From assembly GCA_963693315.1 (NCBI GenBank), contig OY856188.1, forward strand, positions 1,116,001 to 1,180,000: a stretch of DNA of 64,000 nucleotides, read 5' to 3'. The first letter of the stretch is position 1. The number at the start of each line of letters is the position of its first letter. Shown here one piece after another: positions 47,440 to 61,900 of the stretch. The DNA comes from Diogma glabrata (taxonomy: Eukaryota > Arthropoda > Insecta > Diptera > Cylindrotomidae). Position numbers and translations under genes: made by a program. Under the pieces are notes generated by a model that did not search any database, was not told the origin of the DNA, and saw nothing but the letters and a program-made list of their open reading frames with translations.

Positions 47440-49265
47440 AAACCAGTATTAAATTTAAAGCAGATCATTGAGCCTGCAACTGTCAATGATGTTGATAATA
47501 ATAATAGATTTGAATTTATTGAGGTCAGAAATGACGATACTACTAAAGCACTTGGGTCAATAACTTTAAATGGCAGTTGGTGCTGATAATATAGCCCTCC
47601 AATTCACTAAACTTATGACTCCTGTGCTCATACCACATATAACGTATTTATTTAACGAAATCTTGGTCTTGTGACTACCCGAGGATCTGGAAAACTGGCA
47701 AAGTCATTGGATTACCGAAAATCATAGACCCTATATCACCAGCAGATGTAAGGCCTATTACGCACGGCTCTCTCTAAAGTCTTTGAACGACTTATTTCTG
47801 ATCAGATTAAACATTTTCTATATACTAATGACTTATTAACGCCACTGCAGTCAGGTTTTAGAGTCAATCATAGCAATGAAACTACTTGCAGATGTAACTG
47901 ATTTTATTCGAGAATGTCTAGATAAAGGAAATTTAGCGGTGCTCTGCTTACTAGATTTCCGAAAAGCTTTTAATTCTATATCTTTCTAGAAATTCTACAC
48001 TAAGTTGCTAACCTTATTTAATTTTCATGTTAATGCAGCGAAATTAATATTGTCATATTTAACTGATCGTTTCCAATTCGTTGACTGTTATGGATTTATA
48101 TCAGCTCATTTACCCCTACCCACGGGAGTGTCACAAGGATCAATACTTGGACCTTTAATATTTGCAATTTACATTAATGACATTGGGAATTCTATAACAC
48201 ACTCGAACTATACACCTTTTTGCATATGATCTTCAACTATTCTGTGAAGTAATGGTAGGGCGGAACGATAAAACGTCAGTCCTAAATGACACAAAATCGG
48301 GCATGAACAGAGATTTAAGTAATATAATTTCATGGTCAACTGAAAACCAACTATCACTAAATGCGAAGAAGGCACAAGCAATTATATTTTCACAGAAGGG
48401 TAGACTTGATTTTAATGACGCTGATTTATTCATACCAAGAATTAGAGTTGGTCATGATTCGATAGTCTTTATCAAAACTGTTAAAGACTTGGGTTTGATC
48501 CTAGATAATAATCTGGATTGGACTACACATGTAAACACAATAACACAGAGAATGTTCTTTGGCCTGAGAGTAATTTGCAGAAATGCTAGTTTTACCCCGA
48601 CGTTATGTTCTCTAACTTGACTTCTAGCTTAATGGCTAAAATAAAGAAGGTTTTTAATTCATGCCTAAGATATATATTTGACCTAAAACGAAGGGATAGG
48701 TAGACACCATATTATAATAAAATTTTTGGTTGCTCCTCGGAAAATTATCTTGACATTAGAATACTAACTTTACTGCATAAAATTATTAATAACCATCAAC
48801 CTAAGTATCTGTGTGATAAACTGATCTTTGCACGATCGTCCAGAACACAAAACTTAATTGTACAAAGAGCTAATTCAAATTATATGGAAAACTCATTTCT
48901 AAGAAGAGGGACTAGATTATGGAACTCTGTTCCAACTAATACGAGGAATATAGCACAAGGGGATAGGTTTAAGGCAGAGCGTATGAGTTATCTGAATGAT
49001 CACTAATTGTTGGTGGGTGTTATTGATTATTTATATAGATTTAATTGTTTTTTTCTTTTTTGTATAAATGGTATTGATATTGATATTACTTTTATATAAT
49101 TATATAATGTTAAGTTTGTTGAATTTCTTTTGAAAAGAAGTTTTTTCTTTTTTGTTAAGTTTTTGCTAAGCCTATACAGTTATAACTTGCTTCTCTATAC
49201 AATGCAGCTTATTTAACTGCATCAAACGACCCTGTTGTCGTGCTGTATCGATTAAATGAATAAAC
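47440..49265 (+). pseudogene. decayed non-LTR retrotransposon (RT region to 3' end)
   Basis: Read across frames, the plus strand shows the order of a LINE reverse transcriptase. Segments are KTGKVIGLPK (near 47690), SKVFERLISDQIKHFL (47775), LLDFRKAFNS (47945) and GVSQGSILGPLIFAIYINDI (48124). The catalytic box FADD has become FAYD (FAYDLQLF near 48222, after a frameshift). Next are SLNAKKAQAIIFSQ (48354) and a C-terminal WNSVPTNTRN (48922). The 3' UTR ends in a TAAATGAATAAACAAATAAA-type tail. There are several stops and frameshifts, so it cannot encode active RT. No endonuclease was seen, so it is 5' truncated or eroded. Confidence 0.8.
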
Positions 49266-49267
49266 AA

Positions 49268-49407
49268 ATAAAAACTTTTTCAAACGAATTGTAACCACCT
49301 ATTACTTTTACTCACTGTTTAACGAAAAATGATTTTTATAAAAAAATTTCGTTAAACAGTGAGGGAAAGTAATAGGTGGTTACAATTCGTTTGAAAAAAG
49401 TTTTTAT
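49268..49407. mobile_element. 140-bp hairpin at the LINE tail
   Basis: Arms of about 57 bp: TTTTTCAAACGAATTGTAAC, then CACCTATTACTTT on the left; AAAGTAATAGGTGGTTACAA and TTCGTTTGAAAAA on the right. They flank a short AT loop. It sits directly after the LINE A-rich tail. Noncoding; class unknown. Confidence 0.65.
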
Positions 49408-49975
49408 ATCTAACAAATATAATTTCATTCATTAATTAATGTCTATACAAATTTGTATTTAAAAGAAATTTCGATAATTTTAAAGTTATTCAAGTTGTGT
49501 TTTGTATCATAAATCCTATGTAAATTTTTTTAAATTTTTTCTCCCCCATCTGTAGCGGATTTGCGATGAGCACTGGAACAGAAACATTGCTACCCCAGTT
49601 AATATTTTAGTTTAAGTTTTAAACTATTTATTATTTTTAATTTCCGGCTTAAAAAAGCAAATAAGAAAATAAGTATAAGCAAAGGCAAACCCTAAGCAAA
49701 CTGAGCGAAGAGTAATCTCTCGCCATTAAGTGTAGATCGGTAGCACGGTACACGACCCAGCTCAATTAAAAAAAAAGACACGCTGAATTGATAAAATTTA
49801 CTACTTCTTCATGTTGGTACACCACATTGATTTATGTTTAATTTTTACATAAACTTAAACTCACTTCACGTTAATTAAGTTAGCTGCCAAACTCTAGTTT
49901 TGTGAAAAAAAAAAATAGGTTTTCGAGTTTAAAATAAATCTAAATTACAATCAAAACGGTTAAAAAGTTTTTATA
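49408..49975 (+). other. 5' flank of the proline-rich protein gene
   Basis: Likely holds promoter and 5' UTR for the gene starting at 49976. No TATA box or initiator was assigned with confidence. Confidence 0.4.
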
Positions 49976-52900
49976 ATGGTCGCAACAAAAGCTGAAAATG
50001 CTAAGAAAAAGAACATGAAACAAGGTAACGCCAAAAAAATGAAGGGACGAAATAAGCGTGTAAATTTGCGAGCGGGTATCGGCGCCATGTTTAACCCAAA
50101 CCAAATGATGGACAATCCCGGTTATATGGATTTTAATGAACCCGATATTCGTCCACCTCCTCCAATAATGAGACCACCGGTACCACAGATTACCAATAAC
50201 AGTGTTAATCATAGTAATAAAAACAAAAATCAACCAAATCGAAGACAACAACAAACACGTCGACGGCAAGGTGGATGGATGCCACCACCAAATATGCCAC
50301 CAGGTCCTCCAATGATTAATCAAAGGCCGCTACAGTTAGCCGGTCCTTTCCGTGGCCCTATGCCACCGCCTCGATTACACGCGATGGGTCCTCCAATGCC
50401 ACCAATGCGTCTCCCAATGCCACTCATGCCACCACCACCATCCATGAATGGAAGATATGGTCCGAGACCGCCTATGCCCCTATTAATGGGTCGTCCTCCA
50501 ATGCCAATGCCTAGACCACCGCCTCTTGGTCTTGGGCCAATGCCACCACCGCGACCACTAATTCCACGTTCAAATAGTACAGTAGGATTAAACAGTGCTC
50601 CAATTCGACGCAATAAAAATAGAAGAAATAATCGAAATAAAAAATCTAAGAACCAAAATAATAAAAAGGTCGTTCATAATATTAATGTAAACAAATATCC
50701 TCTTGGAAAACCTTGGGTTAATGATGAAATCAAAAATGAATGTAAAAAGAAGGAAGATTTAGAAATTAAATTAAAAGGAAATAAAAATGATGAGTTGTTT
50801 GCTGAATTTAAAGTTCAAAGAGATAAATTTGTTAAAATGTACGAAGCAGCTCGTTTAGAATTTATAGGGAAACATCCCGAACAGGTAATTACAATATTTT
50901 AAATATAAATCAATAAATATCAACACCTACGAGTACGTTATAAAATGCGTAGGAAATCAAAACTACCTGCCTATTTTAAATATCTTTATTATTTTAGGTA
51001 AAAGTTGAAAGTTATAAAACTCGATTTTGAAAATGTAACCAATCTATAAATTAATCCATTTTATTAATTAAAAAAATAACACTTTGTTTAGGAACTTTGA
51101 GCAACAATAATTTCAAATTGATTATCAACTTAAAAATCAGAACTTGCTTCTTTTTAGTGAAACTTTTGTAATAGAGTTTACGGTAATGTCAACAGATATA
51201 TTCTTTTTAAAGTTGTGAACCTTTTTTGGAAACAAAACTACAGAACAAAAGAACTTGAAGTGTGACTGCGTCGATTATTTGTTTATACGGCGATTTCCAT
51301 AAACTATGTTATAAGTGAAAAAGCAGCCATGATGCATTAGATTTCATCTGACTATATTTATCGCTGGTGACTATATTTATAAAAAACAATCCAGTATGTA
51401 TGAATGCGAAGGTCTATACGAATTCTTGTTCGATAACATACAATTCGCATTGCTTAAATTGAGTCCAAAGTGTCCAGATGGAAACAGAAGTTGGAAGTGC
51501 AACTTGATGAAAATACAAATTATACGGTGTGAAATAATTTATGCATCAATTGATAATGATATCACATTTACTTATTTATTCGTCACTCATATTAATTTAA
51601 ATATCGTTAGAGGAATCTGTTTTCAATTTGAACATAATAGCTGGGTTCTGGTGAAACTAAAATTGATCAAGCGTTAGTCACTCTATTCGACGATTTTTTA
51701 CTATTATTTAGTACTATCATCTGCGAAACTATTGGGTTGCTGGTGATTTTCAACAATTCGTTGATATAAATCAAAAATAGGGTTGGGGACAATACTGAGC
51801 TTTGAGGTACATCAGCGTTAATTAGTTTAGACTCAGAAGAAAATCCGTCTTAGAAGACCGAAATGTATCGGTTGGAGCAACGGGCTTGTGGATCAAGTTG
51901 GCATGCCAGACTCGATCGAATGCCTTGGAGATGTCTAAAGCGATAACGTATGTTTCACCACCTTTATCAAGTATGCTGTTCCAACAATGCGCTACATAGT
52001 TTAATAGATCGGTGGTTGATCTTTTGTTTCGAAAACCGTATTGGCTGTCGGCTATTAAATGATTTACTTCCAGAAATTTTGAAATGTGTGTATTAATATA
52101 ATGCTCGTAGACTTTGGATAGGACCGATAGTAAAGCTATTGGCCTATAATTTGAGATATCGGATTTGGTCCCTTTTTGGGGACGGGCTGGACATTGGCCA
52201 ACTTCCAGCACGAGGGAAATATACCAGATTTGTAGGATTGGTAGAATATTTTAGTCAAGGCAAGTTCTTTAGAAAAGGTTTTTAAAATGATAGGTGGAAT
52301 ATTGTCCATTCCTGAGGCTTTGTTGATGTTTAACCCCTTTAAAAGTTTGGCGACTATTTTGGGTTTGAAGTGGAGTTCATTCATATTAACTCCTGAAGAC
52401 TGGATTTGAGGTATTTCTTTAGGAGTTTCCAAAACAGTGGAGTTCAGAGCAAAGAGTTCAGCGAACAAGTAAGCTTTTCTTGCGGGATCATTAACGATTA
52501 AATCACCATCAATAATAGGGGGAATAGAAGATGTTGTACCAGAATTTAAAGAACTGATGGCACTGTAGAAACTCTTGTCAGAAATAGACATAGACGTAAG
52601 TTTTGAAGCATTCGCTCTGTCAATTTCAGACTTTTCGTTTGAGATAATCTGGTTAGATATTTTGTTGGCCTTTAGATATTGGGATCGATTAGTGGGAGTT
52701 TTGTTATGAATCCATATGTTAAATGATCTACGTTTGTTTCTAAGTGCCGCGTTGGCAGTCTTCGAATACAAGTATTTTTGTTTGGGTTTTACAATGGAAA
52801 AAGGGAAGAATTTATTGATAGCAAATTGGATGGTTTCTGTAAAGTTTTGAGCAGAAACATTTACATTGTCAGTGCGGGTAAAAACAATGACGGTCGAAAG

Positions 52901-55900
52901 GGAAACCATGGAAAAAATTTTGAAGACAACTCTTATCCATTTTTGAGTAGTGAAATATTTTACGAGGTTTGGGAGCTGTAGTTTTAAGTAAATCAGTTTT
53001 GATAACTGATGAAATTAAATAATGATCAGAATTTCCAATACTACCTTCCGCTACATCGACACTCGTAATATCTGGCATTGTGGTAAGATAGAGCTCTAAA
53101 AGAAAACTATTATCACCGCCATTACGGGGAGTGAAAGTTGGGCTTTTAACAATTTGGAATAGGCCCGGAGACGCGGCAAAAATTTCTGTCAGCTTTCCAC
53201 TATTGTCAACATCTTCGGTCGATTTGGAGAATTCCAACCATGATTTGTTGTGGACGTTGAAGTCAACGGTAACGATAACCTCATAATTAGGAGACTTTGC
53301 TCTAATCTCGTCCACAATTTTTGTTAGTGAATTAAAAAACTTTGGGTTGCGTTTGTTAGGGGACCGGTATAAAGCTATTGTAAAAAAAGTAATTTCGGGA
53401 AGACAAATCTTTAAAACCATTGTATTGAAGCCATCACCGTGTAGCTCAAAATTTGGAAAGCGTGTATACGCAACACTCTCATGAATGAATGCGCATACGC
53501 CCTGATGGAGTTTGAAAGCTGATTCGAGCCTATATTTGGAATTAAGCGATTCTATAAAGAGAAAATTTTCAGACACTTTTGTTTCTGTAAGGAATAGAAA
53601 GTTCGGTTTGTCGTGCTCAAGATGATGTTGCACGTGGTCATGGTTAGTGCAGAACTGTTGCCTTTCAGCGTGTTTTTTTCAACAGAGTCTCATCTCTGGA
53701 AATCCTTACCTTCATGGGTTTTTTCTGATAGCTTTAATCCTCAAAATTTTAAAGTTAGCGTCCATAAATTTCAAAGAGAAACTTAATTTATTCAAACTTA
53801 ATTTATTCAAACTTAATCCCAATCCCTAGTTGGCATGGTATCTTCGGATATTCAGAGACGTTAATTAATAATTTATTATAATTAACACTAAACATGCCTA
53901 ACTTAGAATAAAAAAAAACTCGATTCCTTAAAAAAAACTTTTTTCAATAATTTTGTTTCGGAACTAGATAGTGTTAAAACAGCCTTAGGCGCATTCCATT
54001 GAAAATCAAACTTACTCAAATTTGCTTCGATCTACTCTACCTCGAACAAGTTGTGTAGTTGAAAAAGCCTGCAGCCTTTCTCTCACATTCGATAGGCTTC
54101 GTTTAAAAGCGATAGTTCTTTTCGACCAAACTAAAATTTCATACTCTAGCATTCGATAAGTCAAGAAAATTTTTACTACAATTTTAGTAAGTGTTGTCAA
54201 TAGTAAAAATTAAAAAATACTCTACATTTTGTTTTAAATATTTCAAATGTCAGTTTTTTATTAGTAGATAATGTCAATAGTGTCAATGTTGTTGATTAAT
54301 TTGAAAATATCGTCGCCTTAATAATGAAATAACGTATGCCATATATACGTTGTTATTACATTATGGGTGCGCTGCATTCCCCATAAGGATGTCTATAGAG
54401 TGGCATTTTAACATTTTCCAATTATTTTATAACTGGGGGTGAAAATTAATATATTGATAATGAACGTACATGCAAATTTGAATTTGGTTAAATATTGAAA
54501 CAGCGTAAATGCATGAACGATATTTCAATTCCAACAGAATAAAAACTTGGGTAAAATCATTGTCGTATATGTTACATACATTAGGATCGCCACACGAAAT
54601 GGTAAATCTAAAATATTGTATAAGCATCATTCATGACTACACGATAGACCGGTTCATATAAATAAAAAATTGTAAGAATATCATGCTTTAGTTCAATTAT
54701 AATTTATTTTAGGCTTAATCGTACTTCCATGCAAAATGAAATAACGTATATGAAATATGAAATAACGTATAAGGTACATGAATGACTTTTCACCTCTTTT
54801 TAGGTAGAAAAGCCAGCAGGTACCAATGTGAAATTTTAATATGTTGTGGGGAGATTAGTCAAGATTAATTGGTAGAAATTTTTTTTCTAATATCTTTATT
54901 CATTCAATAGTGCTGCCGAGTTTACGAAAATCAGAAAATCGAAAAATCTTTAAACTCAATTATCTCGAAACTACACTTTTGCGAATACGTTGTTTCATTA
55001 TTAAAGCGACGATATTTGGTTTTCAATTTCTAAAATTTCCACTAAAATTGCAACATAACAATAAAAAACTAATGGGCGGAATACAAAAAATTCAAACACA
55101 ATATCGTTATAAAATAATTTAGAAAAATATTGTTGCGCTATCTAAACTTTTATATGTCAAATAAAATATTCGATTGCGTTTATTCGCCTTCGAATTTCAT
55201 AGTACCAAATAAACGAAGGCTATCGAAATTGGGTGTAAAACGAAGGCTATCGAATGTCAGAGTAAGGCACATATAAAAGTTTAGATAGCGCAACAATATT
55301 TTCCTAAATTTTTTTTATAACGATGGCCATATTGTTAGTGAAATTTTTGTATCCGCCTACATTTTCTGGTCATTTTTAAATTTGAAAAGAAGTTTAAAGT
55401 TTCGTCTTTCTAACTATTGAGTATAATAGTGAATAAATAAATGTTCATATATTATTAGTAAGAGAAACATTTTATGAATTTGCACAATATTTTTTTTCGT
55501 TAGGTCTGCTATTTTGAAAAAAAAAACTAAAACATACAACACAACAATTTGCATTTTAGTGGAATTTTTAGAAAATAAAAACAAATTTTTTTCAAATTTT
55601 TCAACAACATTGTCATAATTTCCTAATAAAAATTAGCATTCGACATATTTAATACAAATTTTAGTGGATTTTCTTGCTAAACTTGTAGACACTTGCTAAA
55701 ATTGTAGTAAAAATTTTCTTGGCTTATCGAATGTTAGAGTATGAAATTTTTGTTTGGTCGAAAAGAACTATCGTTTTTAAAACGAAGGCTATCGAATGTG
55801 AGAGTAAGACATTGTTTATTTTTCGATTATATTTAGAACGTTTATAAACTTGTTTTGACATTTTTAATAATAAAATGGACCAGTCAGATCTTAACATCAG

Positions 55901-58900
55901 CCCAAAATAAAAAATTTTGAGAATAATAAAATTGTGTGACTGTGAAATTTTCCAATTTTCGGCGTACCATTTGTGATCTACTCAAAAGCTGCTTTGAGCA
56001 GCTATTTCGTTCCAAAGGAACGCATGTCTTGATCCATCCAGACTTTCTGGATTTAGTTTTCCGGTCTATCGAGCCCGTTTCGAACAGCGTATTTGAGGAA
56101 ACATCACATAGATAGTTTATGCTTTCTCTAATGTTTCGGTTATATGATTTTGAGATCTGTTCAGTTTCAGCATTCTTTAGCGATGAGATGTTAAAAGATT
56201 ACCGTTGATAAAATTTTGGAATATATGGGTTTTGAAAGTGGAGTCTTATTTAAGCACAGACAAAGAAGCAGTCACTTCCAATGTAAGTATCTCTAAAGGA
56301 TTGCAGATTCCAAACCCCCGATAAGATGCGTGCTGCTACTAGCACGTGATTCGTAAACAATTCGATTTCGAGTATTTTTATTCGGTGAGATCCAAGTTTG
56401 GCTTATGAACCTATCGATGCAGAACGAAAGTCCTGGCAATTCTTAAATTATTTGATAATGCAAACTGAGCCAGTTTCTCGTCATTATCATTCGAATTCAA
56501 ATGCAGACTCAATAAAAAGGAATTTTTTTTAAAATAAACTTTTTTTTTTTTTTTTTTTTTATTAATTAGTTAGACATGTTTAGCACACTAAATATGAAAT
56601 ATTCATTATTTAGACTCTTTGAATATCCGAAGATACCATGTCAACTATAAAGGAATGGAAGGAATGGGGATATAGGGATAACTATACTAATTTTTTTAAA
56701 TGATAATGGACATTTTCTTTAAATGCCTGAGGAGAAAATTCATCGGGAAATACAGAGGAGGGCAATGAGTTCCATAATTTGGCCACTCTATTGAAATAGT
56801 CGTTTTGGAAGGACACAGTTCTACAACGAGGTATTTGTACAACAAATGGATGGGATAACTCGGCAGCTCTTGTTTGTCGATTATACTGCGCACACGATGG
56901 AAGAATATTTTGAATTTCCTTAGAGGAGAATTCGCTAAAGTTATATTTATAGTATATTGACAATTCAGCCACATTTCTTCTGTGCTGGAGTAAATCAAGC
57001 TGGTCCGTTAGTTCGGTATTACCAATCAACCGTATTGCTTTTCTCTGTACAGAGTCTAAACAATTTATTGTTGACTGACAAGCACCTCCCCAAACATGAC
57101 AGCAGTACTCCATACATGGACGAATAAAGGACTTGAAGATTAGCAAAATTTGCTCGGGATTGAAATACTTTTTACAATTTTTGCATTGCAGATTTAGCGA
57201 GGTTGAACACATGTTTATTCCATTTCAGGTTATTTTGAATATCCACTCCAAGAAGTCTAACTGATTCAACCTCACGCAATTCCTCTTGGTTTATTTTAAT
57301 AGGAAAATTTTTATGTCGCTCCATTCGTGAAAGACGGCATAATTTGGTTTTGGTTGGATTAAATGAAACGAGATTACGATCACCCCATTCCATTATACGC
57401 TCCAGATCTTTGTTGATGGAATCAATTAGCAACTCTCTATCAGTGGTAACTGCAGTATGAGATCGAAATTTAGGAGATGCATGTGATGCATGTAATGTGC
57501 TGTCATCAGCAAAACTATGGATTGGGTGCACTGTGGAAATAAGTAAGTCATTAATGTATAGAAGAAACAAGGTTGGTGAGAGTGCCGAACCTTGGGGAAC
57601 CCCAGCATTTGTTGTGAAAATATTGGATGTGATACCATCTAAATTAACATGAAATTGGCGACCTGTAAGAAAACTATGAATCCATGAGACAGTAAGATGG
57701 TCTATGCCATAAGATTTTAATTTAGCTATAAGATTTTTATGCCACACTTTATCAAATGCTTTAGAAATGTCAAGTGAAATACTGAATGTTTCACCGTGGT
57801 TTTCCAGCGATTTGTTCCAGAGATGGGATACGTAGGCTAACAGATCACCTGTTGCATGACTTCTACGAAAACCATACTGCTTATCATCAATAATTTGCGA
57901 CATTTCCAAATAATCTATCAAATTGTAGTTAACATATTTTTCAAATATTTTAGCTAAAACCGACAGAATTGCAATTGGTCTATAATTGTTAGGGTCTATC
58001 TTACTGCCTTTCTTTGATATGGGTTGAACGCTGGCCAGCTTCCAAGAATCGGGAAATATTCCGGTTTTATAAGATAAATAGAAAATTTTTGTTAAAATTG
58101 GAGCTAGTTGCCTAGCAAAGTTTTTAAGAATGAGGGGTGGAATACCGTCTGGGCCAGCAGATTTGTTGATATTGATAGAAAGAAGCATTTTCCGTACAAT
58201 ATTGCAACGAAAAATAATTGGTTTCATTTTCGTTACAACTGGGGGAATGAGTGTAGGAGAATGGGGGGGTTCAACTATGTTTGAGTTTTCTGCGAAAATA
58301 CGACCCAATAGATCCGCTTTCTCTTTCGAGTCGCTCACGGGAATGTCATTCAGAACTAAGGTTGGAATAGAGGATCGAGTAAAATTGCTCTGGACTGATT
58401 TAACTGCCTGAAAGAAACTACGTGAGCCAGATGGGTGCTCGGCGAATTTCTTTGCTTTCTTCTGGATAAACGCGTCTTTGTCCAAGTCTATTTTGAATTT
58501 ACTAATATTTCTGGCTTTCTTATAGGCGCTATGGGTTTCAGGTGTTTTATTAGCGTTATACGTCTTGAATGCTTTGCGTTTATTCCTCACTGCCTCATCA
58601 ACATCCCGTGTGAACCAAGGCTCAGTTTTAGGAGTGATTAATCGATTTGGAATAAACCGCCGCATTCCTTCTTTTATGATTTCAGAAATTCTTATTACCG
58701 ATGTGCTAGGATCTTGATCAACACAACAAATTTCAGGAACAAAACTAAAATTGGGTTGCCAGTAATCCATAAACTATTGACATATTCCTTGATCATGTGA
58801 CGTACTGTCTTTCTTATGAATTAAAGCTAAGATATAGTGTTATATATAGGCTTATTTCTATAACCAAGCAACTATGTGGCATCGTCAAGAAATATTCCAT

Positions 58901-61900
58901 AATTAAGATTGAGAGTGCTAACTTTGACTGACTATAGTTCAGCCGCTAGTATCACTAAGATACCACCTTAGCTAATGATATAACTATCTATAAAATTTAC
59001 ACTTTCTACCGTGATTTCTTGGTGGAATTTTAATAATTACAAAACTTTAGACTATTTAATTTTATTCCACAATAATTTTTATTTTGTTTACTAGTACTTT
59101 CGCTTATAGCATCTTCAGGTGATTACCTGATCACCTGAAGATGCTATAAGCGAAAGTACTAGTGCATAACATAAAAATTATTGTGGAAAAACATTAAATA
59201 GTCTAAAGTTTTTTAACTACTGATATCACTATCATTGCCGGTGGTATGTGATATCTCATGTTAAGTCGTATGTGAACAACAGGGAGAAATAATAAAATTA
59301 CAAATCAACAAAAACTGATTCCCCCTATTGTATCGTTTACTACGTACACTGAACGTACACTGAATGTGGTTGTCTGAACCTCGAAATATGAGCGAATATG
59401 AATACAACTCGAAATTGATTCAATTGGTTTGATAAAGCTTTTTTTTTTTGTTTAATTACTAAACTGCTAACTTCGGGATGAGGCAGTGGCGGATTATCAT
59501 ACAAGTTTTTAGGCAACCTCACCAGGGCCCCGCGACTCAGGCGCCCCAAGCAAAAGCAAAAAAATACTAAAACCAGACAAGTTTGAAATATATTTATTTT
59601 CAGGCATTTAAATTACTTTTTTTCTGTATTTAAGTGTTAAAAACTGGTCTATAATTTCATCGAAATTAATTTCGTCCAAAATTTCATTTTCAATAGAAAG
59701 AATGGATAAATCGTTCAAACGATCATTACTCATAGTATTACGCAAATAACTTTTGATTAACTTCAGTTTTGAAAATGATCGTTCGTCTATAACATTATCG
59801 ACAAACATGCATAAAAACATTCGTAATAAAATATCGATATTCGGAAAAGTGGTGGAAAGATTATTATTGAAAATTGTTTTGTACATCGATTCATAATTTA
59901 AATTATCAAATGTGAAATAATTTTTGGCAAATTGACATTCGTCAATCAATTGATTTGCATTGAGATCTTTTGGGTATTTTGCGGTTATTGTTCTGCAAGA
60001 ATTAGCAATCTCTTCATCACTCATTAAATTTAGATGTATCAAAAACGAGTACTATCTAGATCTTCATAATCTTTAGCACGCTCTCTCAGATTGAAAAGAA
60101 AAGCCTTTATAATTGGCTTGAACAACGATTTTTCAAGGTGGTCTTTTTGTTCCTCTGGACAAAGTGTTTGTGACGTTGAGCGAGTTTGAATATTGTTTAT
60201 GGTTTGATTTTTGAATATTAGATGGAACAGAATTTAAAAGCTGACAGGCATCATCAAACATTTTGTTGTAATCTTTATTTTCCAAATCTGTTACTATTGA
60301 ATCAAACAGTTTTTTTTTGTCACCGAGACAGTTAAATTAGATTTTTGTAATGCTCGATTCACAAAATTAAACTTGGTTAGTACACTTTTCCAGAGGACAA
60401 GCATCAAAATATTTTCGAATTGACATAGTTTTTTTTATCAAACCTGTTACCACTGCTTTGTTATCATCACTGAAGCTTCCCTCATGTAGGAAAGATTTTA
60501 AAACATGCAACACTTTTAAATAACAAGAATGTAAAGCGTGAACTGATTCGTATCTAGCTGACCATTTCGTTCCAGTTGCTCTCTTTAACATGTATTCGCT
60601 ATTTTTGGTTAATTGTTCTTGTAATCGATTCCATCGAAAAGGAAAATATACGAAAACTCCATAAAGTTTTTCAACCATATCAAAAAACTTAGTTGCAGCA
60701 ATATTGCCAGAAACACTATTTTTACCGATTAAATTTAATGAATGCGCAGAGCAAGGGACAAAAATTGCTGTTTTATTTTTTTTGACGAATCAATCTTTGT
60801 AGGCCACCATAAATACCTGCTATATTGTAAGCGTTGTCATATGACTGGCCTCTACAATAAATCAATGTTTATTTCGTTTTCAATGTGGAATTTCATAATG
60901 ATGTCAAAAAGATAATTCGATGTATGACCTTCGATTACAATAAATGAAATAAATCGTTCACAAATGGTATTACTAACATATCGAACACAAAAAGACAACT
61001 GGTCTGTATGGCTCACATCCTGAGTGGAATCGACACTAAACGAATAATATCGAGACTATAATTTCCGAAACAATGTGATTTTTAACATGTTTTGCCATGA
61101 TAGAGATGAATGTTTGACAAATTGTGCTTGAAAGATACGATGCTTTTCCTAAAAATATTCCGAATAATAAAAAAAATTTTTCGTCAATGTTACATGAAAA
61201 GAGTGTACCTTTTCCTTTATTGCCAAAACGAGAAATATGTTCTTGTAAAAAGGAATCAAATTTAGCCAATAATTCAAGAGATCCAAGAAAGTTTCCATTG
61301 TGTTTTGATCCTAAAATTTCATCGTGACCACGAAAAGCAAGTCCTCGTGATGCAAGAAATTTCACAACCTCTACAACACGCAATAAGATTTTTTTCCAAT
61401 AGCTCATTTCAATTTTAGTTGTATTATTAAAAGATTTCTCGAAAGTAGGTTCATTTTGATACGCATTTTATATGTAAAATCATTGGTCATGTGATACTTA
61501 GGCTCTTCATGCTTCGAAATGCCTTGTGATGAATTATTCCAATTATTGAATCCTTTTAATGAAAATGCTTGCGATTTTCCATTCAAATCACAAAATAAAC
61601 GGCATACAAAACAAAAAACTGCTTCGGCTGACGGTGAATAGATTAGCCAATCTCGTTTAATTTTTGTTGCATTTGTGAGTTTTCTATAAAAATGAAACTC
61701 AGAGAATTTTCGACAATATTTTCCAGCATAGGGCCCCAAAAATTTACCCGCCCCAGGGCCCCCTGAACTCTTAATCCGCCACTGGGCCGATGAGGTTAAC
61801 ATTATATTAATATTTTTTTCAGAGTACTAACATATTTCACATTTCTTTAAAAATATAGATACCAGCAAGTCTATGCATACTTTAACTATACAATTATCGC

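Larger units (their letters stand above)
51690..53920 (-). mobile_element. LINE copy with inverted 5' part (twin-priming layout)
   Basis: 51690-53633 carries endonuclease and RT sequence on the minus strand. Immediately adjacent, 53640-53920 carries, on the plus strand, the C-terminal tail (SSLWKSLPSW, FNPQNFKVSVHKFQRE), a 3' UTR (GGCATGGTATCTTCGGATAT) and an A-run at about 53911. The same 3' UTR occurs on the minus-strand LINE at 56541-58768 (GACATGGTATCTTCGGATAT), so both are one family. An inverted 5' segment joined to a sense 3' segment is the known product of twin priming in LINE insertion. It lies in the intron of the proline-rich gene. Confidence 0.75.

Noticed and set aside
50320..50613. 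97-codon Gly-rich antisense ORF
   Set aside because: It is the reverse reading of the proline-rich repeats of the real exon.
51396..51677. 93-codon plus-strand ORF in the intron
   Set aside because: No recognisable domain; it lies just outside the inverted LINE segment and has no splice support.
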